A stretch of 64,000 bases of DNA from a virus: the IMG/VR virus record IMGVR_UViG_3300022902_001021, positions 1 through 64,000 of that record; one strand, 5' to 3'. The first letter of the stretch is position 1. Every line of letters begins with the position of its first letter. Positions 7,532 to 12,864 of the stretch are shown piece after piece. The notes under the pieces were generated by a model. The model was not told the DNA's origin, ran no database searches, and worked only from the letters and a program-made list of their open reading frames with translations. The position numbers and the translations under genes were made by a program.

Positions 7532-8143
7532 ATGCTATATTTTTTACTATCGATGTTAGTATGTTGCAAGCCGGCAAAAGTGATACTTGAGGATGGAATA
7601 GATTCTTCAAGTCAAATAGAGCCACAATTGGGAGAACCAGAAATACCCAGAGAACCAGTAGGGGTTATGGCAGCAGAAGATTGCCAGCAAATTAATATGG
7701 GCGATAAGGCATGTGACTTTAGACTTAGACACCAAAATGGTGAAGTGTGGAGTTTAAATGATTATGAGGGCGATATCGTATTATTAGATTTCTCCACAGT
7801 CTGGTGTCCGCCATGCCAGGCCGCAGGACACTCCACACAACCCCTACAAGACGCTTATGGTGCAGAGGGTGTCAGGATAGTGACTATACTCATCGACGGT
7901 GCCCAGAACGGTGTTGAGCCATCGGAAGAAGAAATAAATACGTGGGTCTCCGATCATAATATCACCACTGCACCGGTTCTACGAGGTTCTAGAGATAAGA
8001 TGATGGATCCGTCAGGTATTACAGGATATCCGCTCGGCAGCTGGCCAACATATCTTTATCTGGATAGAGAACTCAAATTTTATGCTGGACATTCAGGATT
8101 CAGCGAAGAATACGCAAGACAAACAATAGAGGAAAAACTGTAA
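7532..8143 (+). CDS. Thioredoxin-fold (TlpA/AhpC-like) lipoprotein
   Basis: 203 residues. A short hydrophobic N-terminus, MLYFLLSMLVCC, ends in a lipobox-like LVC, predicting export and lipidation at C11, although Val before Cys is atypical. After a spacer rich in Glu and Pro, the TlpA-type domain shows GDKACDFRLRHQNGEVWSL, then LLDFSTVWCPPCQAAG with the redox pair C92-P-P-C95. A cis-Pro region, GSWPTYLYLDRE, follows. Such proteins reduce or exchange disulfides on the outer face of the inner membrane or in the periplasm. A strong AAAGGAG ribosome site precedes the ATG. A phage copy could act on host envelope proteins or on exported phage proteins; the target is unknown. Confidence 0.75.
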   Translation: MLYFLLSMLVCCKPAKVILEDGIDSSSQIEPQLGEPEIPREPVGVMAAEDCQQINMGDKACDFRLRHQNGEVWSLNDYEGDIVLLDFSTVWCPPCQAAGHSTQPLQDAYGAEGVRIVTILIDGAQNGVEPSEEEINTWVSDHNITTAPVLRGSRDKMMDPSGITGYPLGSWPTYLYLDRELKFYAGHSGFSEEYARQTIEEKL

Positions 8144-8352
8144 TGTGGAAAATATATAAATGGAATGGAAAGTATATCAAGGGAGACTTGGTAAGTAAGC
8201 ATTCTAGCGAAGACGCTGCTATTAAGAAGGCTAAGAAAGAAATTGGCTTTACATATGCAGAAAAATCAAAAATAGGAAAAGAAACACTTATTTGGTTAGA
8301 TGATGAGCATCATACACCAATGGGTGTAATTATCAAAAAAACTCGGGGGTGA
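8143..8352 (+). CDS. Small basic hypothetical protein
   Basis: 69 residues, coupled to the lipoprotein gene by TAATG. It is basic and rich in Lys (AAIKKAKKEIGFTYAEKSK) with beta-like ends (MWKIYKWNGKYIKGDLV; LIWLDDEHHTPMGVII). The stop codon TGA at 8350-8352 lies inside the acceptor stem of the tmRNA, which starts at 8345, so this mRNA and the tmRNA overlap by eight bases. No family is recognised. Confidence 0.55.
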   Translation: MWKIYKWNGKYIKGDLVSKHSSEDAAIKKAKKEIGFTYAEKSKIGKETLIWLDDEHHTPMGVIIKKTRG

Positions 8353-8689
8353 TCTGGATTCGACAGAGTAAGAAAGAAGAAAAGTGCAAGTAGTCAAACG
8401 TAGCAGCAGACTTTAAATGCAGATACAAAAAATAATTGCTAATAACAATAACAACTTCGAATCTGTCCGCTTAGCGGCTTAATCGGGTGGCCGCTCAAAG
8501 CCATCTATTCAATTTGAGCAAAACAAGAGATAACTTGTAAAAATCAAACCATCTAATGCAACAGGGTAATAAGCGTTAGATTATAATTACCTACCCTATC
8601 AGTGAGGGGATACAAAAACTGATAAGCTTGTGAATGACTTGAATTTGGGCCTATTCTGGACGCGGGTTCGATCCCCGCCGCCTCCACCA
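8345..8689 (+). ncRNA. ssrA: Transfer-messenger RNA (tmRNA), one-piece
   Basis: A complete 345-base tmRNA. The 5' end GGGGGTGATCTGGATTCGAC matches the conserved tmRNA start, and the 3' end has GGACGCGGGTTCGATCCCCG then CCGCCTCCACCA with an encoded CCA. The acceptor arms GGGGGTG and CGCCTCC pair over seven positions, and the T arm is GCGGG-TTCGATC-CCCGC. The reading frame for the tag begins at GCT 8438 and runs to TAA 8480-8482: A-N-N-N-N-N-F-E-S-V-R-L-A-A. It ends in the LAA expected for ClpXP recognition. tmRNA with SmpB frees stalled ribosomes and tags the nascent chain. The gene is the standard uninterrupted form, unlike the permuted two-piece form of alphaproteobacteria and marine picocyanobacteria. 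No smpB is visible in the window, so host SmpB would be required. Confidence 0.95.
8438..8482 (+). other. tmRNA tag reading frame
   Basis: Resume codon GCT at 8438-8440, 14 sense codons and TAA at 8480-8482. The encoded tag has five consecutive Asn codons (AAT AAC AAT AAC AAC). The hairpin CCGCTTAGCGG overlaps its last codons, as the stem beside the tag end does in other tmRNAs. Confidence 0.85.
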
Positions 8690-8695
8690 TTTATT

Positions 8696-8908
8696 ATGTT
8701 TAATTTTAACTTCAATTGGTTTAAGAAAAAAGAGCCCATAGAAGAGCAATTAGCTCATGAGTATGTTGATGCAATTGAGCATGCTCTATGGGAAATTAAA
8801 GAAGAGTATGATTTTCCAACAGAAGAAATAGATGTTGTTGTAAAGTCAAAAAGAAAAAACTTTGACTTTTTACATAAAGAAAACCGAAAAAGAAACAAAC
8901 CAAAATAG
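8696..8908 (+). CDS. Small charged hypothetical protein
   Basis: 70 residues from the ATG at 8696, six bases after the tmRNA CCA. The in-frame GTG at 8630 lies inside the tmRNA and was rejected. The N-terminus is FNFNFNWFKKK, then a helical region (EEQLAHEYVDAIEHALWEIKEEYDF), then a very basic tail (KSKRKNFDFLHKENRKRNKPK). No Shine-Dalgarno is possible in the six-base gap, so translation would rely on a processed, nearly leaderless message or on readthrough from the tmRNA precursor. No function is recognised. Confidence 0.5.
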   Translation: MFNFNFNWFKKKEPIEEQLAHEYVDAIEHALWEIKEEYDFPTEEIDVVVKSKRKNFDFLHKENRKRNKPK

Positions 8909-8947
8909 ATACTAATAGAGATAAAAACGAATGGAATGGAGGTTTTT

Positions 8948-9322
8948 ATGCTAAAAAGAGTGTTTTTTATATTATCGCTGATCATAACTGGGTGTGTAAA
9001 ACATCCAAGCGCTCTAACTGGAGAAGGCCTTTCAGGGTTTTCTGGCTTTAATTTCGAGCCCTCTCATAGTACCTGTATTAATGGGGTTATGGTAGCAATC
9101 GACTATGCATGTGCAGTCCCAATGACAACAGAAGTTAATAGACAATACGCAGTTATTGGATGTACTGATGTTACAGATCGCCCGGAAGCATATGACTGGA
9201 GCAAGGTTAATGTAATTGCACTCTTTGACCCCAGGTTACCAGATCCTATACATTCTACAATAATATGTATCGATCCTATAACAAGACTTTATCTACAACA
9301 AACTCCAACTGAAAAACGGTGA
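8948..9322 (+). CDS. Predicted lipoprotein
   Basis: 124 residues from the ATG at 8948, chosen because GGAGG at 8938-8942 sits five bases before it. The signal peptide MLKRVFFILSLIITGC has the standard parts: KR at the N-terminus, a hydrophobic core and the lipobox ITGC with Cys16. The mature part has five further Cys residues (CINGV, ACAV, IGCTD and ICID among them) and no recognised domain. Lipoproteins of phages often act in superinfection exclusion or with the spanin pair at lysis; no specific evidence selects either. Its stop overlaps the next GTG (GTGA). Confidence 0.7.
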   Translation: MLKRVFFILSLIITGCVKHPSALTGEGLSGFSGFNFEPSHSTCINGVMVAIDYACAVPMTTEVNRQYAVIGCTDVTDRPEAYDWSKVNVIALFDPRLPDPIHSTIICIDPITRLYLQQTPTEKR

Positions 9323-9792
9323 AAATACAAGTAGCATTTTATAAAGGCGAAGGCAACTTTTTCAATAAAGTTGTAAGATGGTGGACGGATAGTATTTATA
9401 GTCACGCCGAAATAATATTACCTGATGGATACACATGGGTAGGAATAAGCCCATTTATAAAATCAAAGGTCGCGGAAAGAAAAAAGATAATGCTCGCCCA
9501 TAAAGAGTGGGATTTTATAGATTTAGACATAACAGAAAATCAATACAACATTATAATGGAGTTTTTCGAAGATACTAAGGGACAAGGATATGATTGGCTT
9601 GGAATGTTATTATCACAGTTTCTTCCATGTAAAATAAAACACAAGAAGCGATGGTATTGTAGTGAGTGGATTTCTTATGCATTGCGTATCGCCTGTATCA
9701 TAGACTGGAGAAAAATAAGAATATATGAAAGAAAAGATTTATCGCCAGAAGTTTTATATCAACTTCTAATTAAACCAAATAATGAAATATGA
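9319..9792 (+). CDS. Permuted papain-fold (YiiX/NlpC-P60-like) amidase
   Basis: 157 residues from a GTG overlapping the lipoprotein stop. The permuted papain-like arrangement is visible: an early His in IYSHAEIILPDG (H29) and a late Cys in RWYCSEWISYAL (C114). This is the reverse of the classical Cys-His order and is typical of YiiX/YaeF-type and LRAT-like hydrolases. Such enzymes cleave amide or ester bonds in peptidoglycan or lipids, and phage relatives are often lytic or envelope-associated. There is no signal peptide. Its position right after a lipoprotein suggests envelope work. It overlaps the next gene by 11 bases. Confidence 0.65.
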   Translation: MKIQVAFYKGEGNFFNKVVRWWTDSIYSHAEIILPDGYTWVGISPFIKSKVAERKKIMLAHKEWDFIDLDITENQYNIIMEFFEDTKGQGYDWLGMLLSQFLPCKIKHKKRWYCSEWISYALRIACIIDWRKIRIYERKDLSPEVLYQLLIKPNNEI

Positions 9793-9982
9793 AGTTGATG
9801 AATGGGTTCTTTATTGCCAATTTCCAGAAAGCGAAGTTTTAAAATACAATAAAATAGAATCCGTTATTCTAGAGGTTTTATCAAACGATTTATTTTACGA
9901 TTATAGAATCTATTTAAATGATGGTTCTGGTAAATATAAAAAAGTGAAAGAAGAAAATCTTCTTAAACATATCAAAAAATAA
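9782..9982 (+). CDS. Small hypothetical protein
   Basis: 66 residues overlapping the amidase gene. The pattern YEVDEWVLYCQF...SVILEVLS...YRIYLNDGSGKYKKVKEENLLKHIKK resembles the small GDIV-type proteins of this window, with VDEWVLY where they have GDIV. A small beta barrel is possible. The function is unknown. Confidence 0.5.
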   Translation: MKYEVDEWVLYCQFPESEVLKYNKIESVILEVLSNDLFYDYRIYLNDGSGKYKKVKEENLLKHIKK

Positions 9983-10008
9983 TAGTAGAATATTATAAAG
10001 GAGAAATT

Positions 10009-10500
10009 ATGAGTGAAGAAGAGCGACCAACTGTAATGGTGTCCGGCGGGTTTGATCCTGTTCATGTTGGGCATATAAGAATGATTAGAGAGGCTGCAGA
10101 ATATGGTGATGTTATCATTATCGCCAATTCTGATAATTGGCTATATAAAAAAAAGGGATTTCATTTTATGGATTTTAAAGCTCGATATGAGATTTTAGAT
10201 GCGATAAAGGGAGTGATTCTGGTAGATTCAGTTAATGATGATGATGGAACTGTGTGCGAGGCCATCCGCCGACTTAAACCAACATATTTTGCCAATGGCG
10301 GAGATCGAGGAAAATCAAATACTCCGGAGCAAGATATCTGTGAAGAGTTAGGAATTAAACTTTTGTGGGAAATCGGCGGTGATGAAAAATTAGCCAGCTC
10401 TTCAGATTTGGTTAAAAGATCCCGTGATTTTGAATCTGGGAGATCCCGTGATTTTAAAATACCCCCAAAGAGAACAATATCAAAACATTCTGACAGATAG
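10009..10500 (+). CDS. HxGH cytidylyl/adenylyltransferase
   Basis: 163 residues. VSGGFDPVHVGHIRMI has the HxGH motif (H19, H22) of the cytidylyltransferase-like superfamily, and the rest (EAAEYGDVIIIANSD, KARYEILDAIKGVI, YFANGGDR) follows the fold of glycerol-3-phosphate cytidylyltransferase and RfaE domain II proteins. It would couple a nucleotide to a sugar or alcohol phosphate. The last 25 residues carry a duplicated RSRDF and are basic. An AAGGAG ribosome site precedes the ATG. It is one of three HxGH domains in the window, at 5143 in the fusion and at 34872. The substrate is unknown. Confidence 0.75.
   Translation: MSEEERPTVMVSGGFDPVHVGHIRMIREAAEYGDVIIIANSDNWLYKKKGFHFMDFKARYEILDAIKGVILVDSVNDDDGTVCEAIRRLKPTYFANGGDRGKSNTPEQDICEELGIKLLWEIGGDEKLASSSDLVKRSRDFESGRSRDFKIPPKRTISKHSDR
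10417..10455 (+). repeat. 24-base tandem duplication inside a gene
   Basis: AGATCCCGTGATTTT occurs at 10417-10431 and again at 10441-10455, exactly 24 bases apart and in frame. It duplicates RSRDFESG and RSRDF near the C-terminus of the nucleotidyltransferase. The identical bases suggest a recent slippage event. Confidence 0.7.
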
Positions 10501-10532
10501 TGCTGGATGTAATTTAAGATTATAGTTACTGT

Positions 10533-11048
10533 ATGACGGAAATAATGCTAACATTAAAATTAGACTCTTCGTTTCGACCCATTGGAGTGATTGACGCGAC
10601 AGAAGCGCTAATCTTATGTATTGTTGGGAAGGCCGCCGCAATCGAAAATTATAAGAAAGAAATAAACTCAGTTACTAAAACATTTATTCTTCCGGCAGTT
10701 ATTGTACTTAAGCGATATGTTAAATTTCGTCTAAGTACAGTTGCTTGTAATAGAACAAATATTATCTGGAGAGACAATAATCAATGCCAATATTGCGCTA
10801 ATCATTTTGCTGATGAAAAATTAACTATGGATCATATACTACCTAGATCTCGCGGTGGTCGAAACACATGGTTAAATTTGGTTGCTGCTTGCAAAAAATG
10901 TAATCAGAGGAAAGGTAATAAAACCACAAAAGAATCTGGAATGACGCCAATTAGGGAACCTAAAAGACCAAAAGCAAATATTTTAAGAACCATCTCCAAG
11001 ACTCAAATAAACCCAAAGTGGAAGAACTACTTATGGGATTTTTCTTAA
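10533..11048 (+). CDS. HNH endonuclease
   Basis: 171 residues with the full HNH zinc-finger signature. CQYC (C85, C88) is followed by LTMDHILPRSRGG (D100, H101), then NTWLNLVAACKKCNQRKG (N115, C120, C123). The N-terminal 75 residues match the extension of the common free-standing HNH family of marine bacteria and phages (SSFRPIGVIDATEALIL; VIVLKRYVKFR). These enzymes nick or cut DNA; in T4-like phages they can be homing or packaging-associated nucleases. No intron or interrupted gene is visible around it, so it is probably free-standing. Confidence 0.8.
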   Translation: MTEIMLTLKLDSSFRPIGVIDATEALILCIVGKAAAIENYKKEINSVTKTFILPAVIVLKRYVKFRLSTVACNRTNIIWRDNNQCQYCANHFADEKLTMDHILPRSRGGRNTWLNLVAACKKCNQRKGNKTTKESGMTPIREPKRPKANILRTISKTQINPKWKNYLWDFS

Positions 11049-11054
11049 TATCAA

Positions 11055-11330
11055 ATGGTTATTAAAGAAGCACTAATATGCTATTTATCTGAATTTGGCT
11101 ATAATGGTTTCTATTATCCTTCTGGGGAGAGGGGAATAATAAAACAGAATTCTGAATATGAAGTATTACCGTGGATCTCGGGCAATCAGGACAGCTTATC
11201 CGCTATTAAAGTAGAAAAAAAGAACATTTTACCCTTGACATTAGGCGCCGAAGGGGTTAAAATAACACTATCCAAACAAGAAGAAATCGTTGTGTGGATA
11301 TTTAAAACAGACATGCCAAAGGATATATAA
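11055..11330 (+). CDS. Hypothetical protein
   Basis: 91 residues with no recognised motif. It alternates beta-like segments (GFYYPSGERGIIKQN, YEVLPWISG, GVKITLSKQEEIVVWIF). The stop overlaps the next ATG (TAATG), so it is coupled to the gene at 11330. Confidence 0.5.
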   Translation: MVIKEALICYLSEFGYNGFYYPSGERGIIKQNSEYEVLPWISGNQDSLSAIKVEKKNILPLTLGAEGVKITLSKQEEIVVWIFKTDMPKDI

Positions 11331-11809
11331 TGTCAAAGAACCTGAGAGAAAAATTAACCAACCTTAAAGTGCAAGAAAATGAGATGGTTACCCTATCATA
11401 TAGTGACGGAACAGATGTATTCGTTCATAACGAAACTGAAGTAGAAACTGCAATGGCAGAAACTGATGTTATTAGTGTCTTTTCAGAGTTAATAGCAACC
11501 CCGGGCCTTCATGTCTCAACACAATACGGAGGGAACGTTCTGGGGCGCCTTCGCGAAGATGACCTCCTCGAAGACTATGACCGCGGCGGTGATTTTGGAG
11601 CATATCTTAATGATGTTATCTCAGATAATTTTTATGATGTAGATATGATTGAATATTCCACCGAAAGATATGATCATAAGCGCGGCTTTTGTACCCTGAG
11701 TGCCCAAGTACAGGTCTCTGCCGGTGATTTAATCAAACTAAACCCATATCTCGGTGGTTGGACCGCTTCTGTTAAAACTGAAAACGGCACTCTAACATTT
11801 GACGCGTAG
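11330..11809 (+). CDS. Hypothetical protein
   Basis: 159 residues, coupled to the preceding gene. The sequence has an N-terminal helix followed by beta-like segments and an acidic centre (REDDLLEDYDRGGDFGAYL), and it ends in a beta-rich part (GWTASVKTENGTLTFDA). The family is not recognised. It is the last protein gene before the hairpin-rich non-coding stretch and the tRNA. Confidence 0.5.
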   Translation: MSKNLREKLTNLKVQENEMVTLSYSDGTDVFVHNETEVETAMAETDVISVFSELIATPGLHVSTQYGGNVLGRLREDDLLEDYDRGGDFGAYLNDVISDNFYDVDMIEYSTERYDHKRGFCTLSAQVQVSAGDLIKLNPYLGGWTASVKTENGTLTFDA

Positions 11810-11810
11810 C

Positions 11811-11943
11811 CGGCCCTGTTCTGCTCGCCCGTAAGCAGAAGGGGAGCACCCGACCCAAACGTAGGTGCGGTTGTAGGTAGGCCTTAAACCTTCAGTTCAT
11901 TCTCTGAGAACTATATAGTTAGAGAGAGCATGCTGGCGATGCT
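11811..11943 (+). ncRNA. Candidate structured RNA (hairpin cluster)
   Basis: The 160 bases before the tRNA hold four stems and no plausible coding frame. They are TCTGCT/AGCAGA (11820-11825 with 11834-11839), GCACC/GGTGC (11846-11850 with 11864-11868), TCTCT/AGAGA (11901-11905 with 11921-11925) enclosing the palindrome AACTATATAGTT (11909-11920), and AGCAT/ATGCT (11927-11931 with 11939-11943). The stretch is GC-richer than the flanking genes at its 5' end. It could be a phage small RNA or a processed leader of the tRNA. I do not recognise a family, and no terminator-type T-run follows. Confidence 0.35.
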
Positions 11944-11970
11944 CGAAGGCAATCAAAAACCAGCACTCAT

Positions 11971-12047
11971 TGGGGTGAGGCGACACAGGCAGTCGCACCG
12001 GGTTGTTACCCCGGCCGTTGTTGGTTCGAGTCCAACTGCCCCAGCCA
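11971..12047 (+). tRNA. tRNA-Asn (anticodon GUU)
   Basis: A 77-base cloverleaf with encoded CCA. The acceptor TGGGGTG pairs with TGCCCCA (two G-U pairs), with discriminator G. The D stem is GCGA/TCGC, the anticodon stem is CCGGG/CCCGG with loop TTGTTAC giving GTT at positions 34-36, and the T stem is GTTGG/CCAAC with loop TTCGAGT. It decodes AAC and AAU. All arms are intact, so it should be functional. It lies five bases upstream of the ATG at 12053. Confidence 0.95.
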
Positions 12048-12052
12048 TTAAT

Positions 12053-12289
12053 ATGAAATACAAAGTGGGCGATATCGTGCTCGTTGAATCATTCGCGGGA
12101 CCAAAGGTGCATGTGAAATTGAAAAAACGCGTACTTAAGCCGAAGAAAGGCTGGGGCGCCGATGGCTGGGATGCACAAATAATCTACAAAAAAGATGTTG
12201 AAAAATTGCGTAAATGTGGTGTTCCATATAAAAAAGGTGAAAAGCCAGTGGTGTGGGTATTCGATCACCATATAATAAGAAAATGCTAA
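12053..12289 (+). CDS. Small GDIV-type basic protein (SH3-like barrel suspected)
   Basis: 78 residues. I use the ATG at 12053; the frame extends upstream through the tRNA to 11930, but those codons cannot be protein. MKYKVGDIVLVESF opens the GDIV pattern shared with the proteins at 2077, 12302 and 12603. The chain is Lys-rich (KLKKRVLKPKKGWG) and ends VWVFDHHIIRKC. Only five bases separate it from the tRNA CCA, with no Shine-Dalgarno. A nucleic-acid-binding small barrel is a guess from charge and pattern. Confidence 0.5.
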   Translation: MKYKVGDIVLVESFAGPKVHVKLKKRVLKPKKGWGADGWDAQIIYKKDVEKLRKCGVPYKKGEKPVVWVFDHHIIRKC

Positions 12290-12301
12290 GCTATATATTA
12301 C

Positions 12302-12571
12302 ATGGATTCCGATGAGCACAACCAACGGTTTGATTATGAAATTGGTGATATCGTTACGGAAAGTGAATATATCATCCCCCCCGGCAGAAAACCATGGGTT
12401 GGGATGGTTGTAGGAATAGATGTCGACCATTATGAACTTCATTCTTTTATTGGTATATTCGAAGATCTAGTGATGATCCACTGGCTCAAACCAGATCTTG
12501 TAGAAGCGCTCCCGGCCAGCGTTCTAAAGATGGTTCAGAAAGTCGCCGAAAAAGAAGAAGATAAAATTTGA
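12302..12571 (+). CDS. Small GDIV-type protein (SH3-like barrel suspected)
   Basis: 89 residues. YEIGDIVTESEYI and WVGMVVGIDVDHYELHSF follow the same GDIV-x(n)-GxVVG pattern as its neighbours, then VMIHWLKPDLVEALPASV and an acidic helical end. Its TGA stop is part of a TTGACT hexamer (12568-12573). The function is unknown; the clustering of this gene type around the tRNA suggests repeated local duplication. Confidence 0.55.
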   Translation: MDSDEHNQRFDYEIGDIVTESEYIIPPGRKPWVGMVVGIDVDHYELHSFIGIFEDLVMIHWLKPDLVEALPASVLKMVQKVAEKEEDKI

Positions 12572-12602
12572 CTTTTAAACAAGAAATGTTATGGTATTAT
12601 AA

Positions 12603-12815
12603 ATGAAAGTTGGTGATTTAGTTTGCCGAAAATATGTAAGCAGCAAACAAAAGCAAAGAGTTTTAAAATTTAATCCCAACATAAAAAACATCGGTGTTAT
12701 AACAAAAATAGACGAAGAACACAATCTGTGCGCAGCATGGTTCAGGGACGATATAGAAGAAACTATATTTCCAATATCCGGCGATTATTTAAAAATTATA
12801 AGCGAAAGTAACTAA
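12603..12815 (+). CDS. Small GDLV-type protein (SH3-like barrel suspected)
   Basis: 70 residues. MKVGDLVCRKYV, NIGVITKIDEEH and LCAAWFRDD repeat the GDLV-x(n)-GVI-x(n)-W layout. The gene has no Shine-Dalgarno: TATTAT at 12595-12600 lies two bases before the ATG, and TTGACT (12568-12573) lies upstream. The message could therefore be leaderless, although the hexamer spacing is not ideal. The function is unknown. Confidence 0.5.
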   Translation: MKVGDLVCRKYVSSKQKQRVLKFNPNIKNIGVITKIDEEHNLCAAWFRDDIEETIFPISGDYLKIISESN

Positions 12816-12837
12816 TTATATTAGTTTAAAAAGCACG

Positions 12838-12851
12838 AACTATTTATAGTT
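12838..12851 (+). promoter_or_regulatory. Palindrome upstream of phoH
   Basis: AACTAT-TT-ATAGTT is a perfect 6-bp inverted repeat 14 bases before the phoH start codon. The same arms occur with no centre at 11909-11920. It could be an operator or a small hairpin. The Shine-Dalgarno AGAGGG follows it. Confidence 0.3.
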
Positions 12852-12864
12852 ATATAGAGGGTCT

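Noticed and set aside
8630-8695. Longer start for the protein at 8696 (in-frame GTG at 8630)
   Set aside because: These codons lie inside the tmRNA 3' domain, giving a Pro-run from the T arm. Structured RNA explains the bases better.
11930-12052. Longer start for the protein at 12053
   Set aside because: The extra 41 codons run through the whole tRNA-Asn. The ATG at 12053 is the first codon after the tRNA.
12568-12600. Strong promoter before the protein at 12603
   Set aside because: TTGACT is present, but the best -10 (TATTAT) is 21 bases away and the 16-base alternative (TATGGT) is weak. It is mentioned only in the gene entry.
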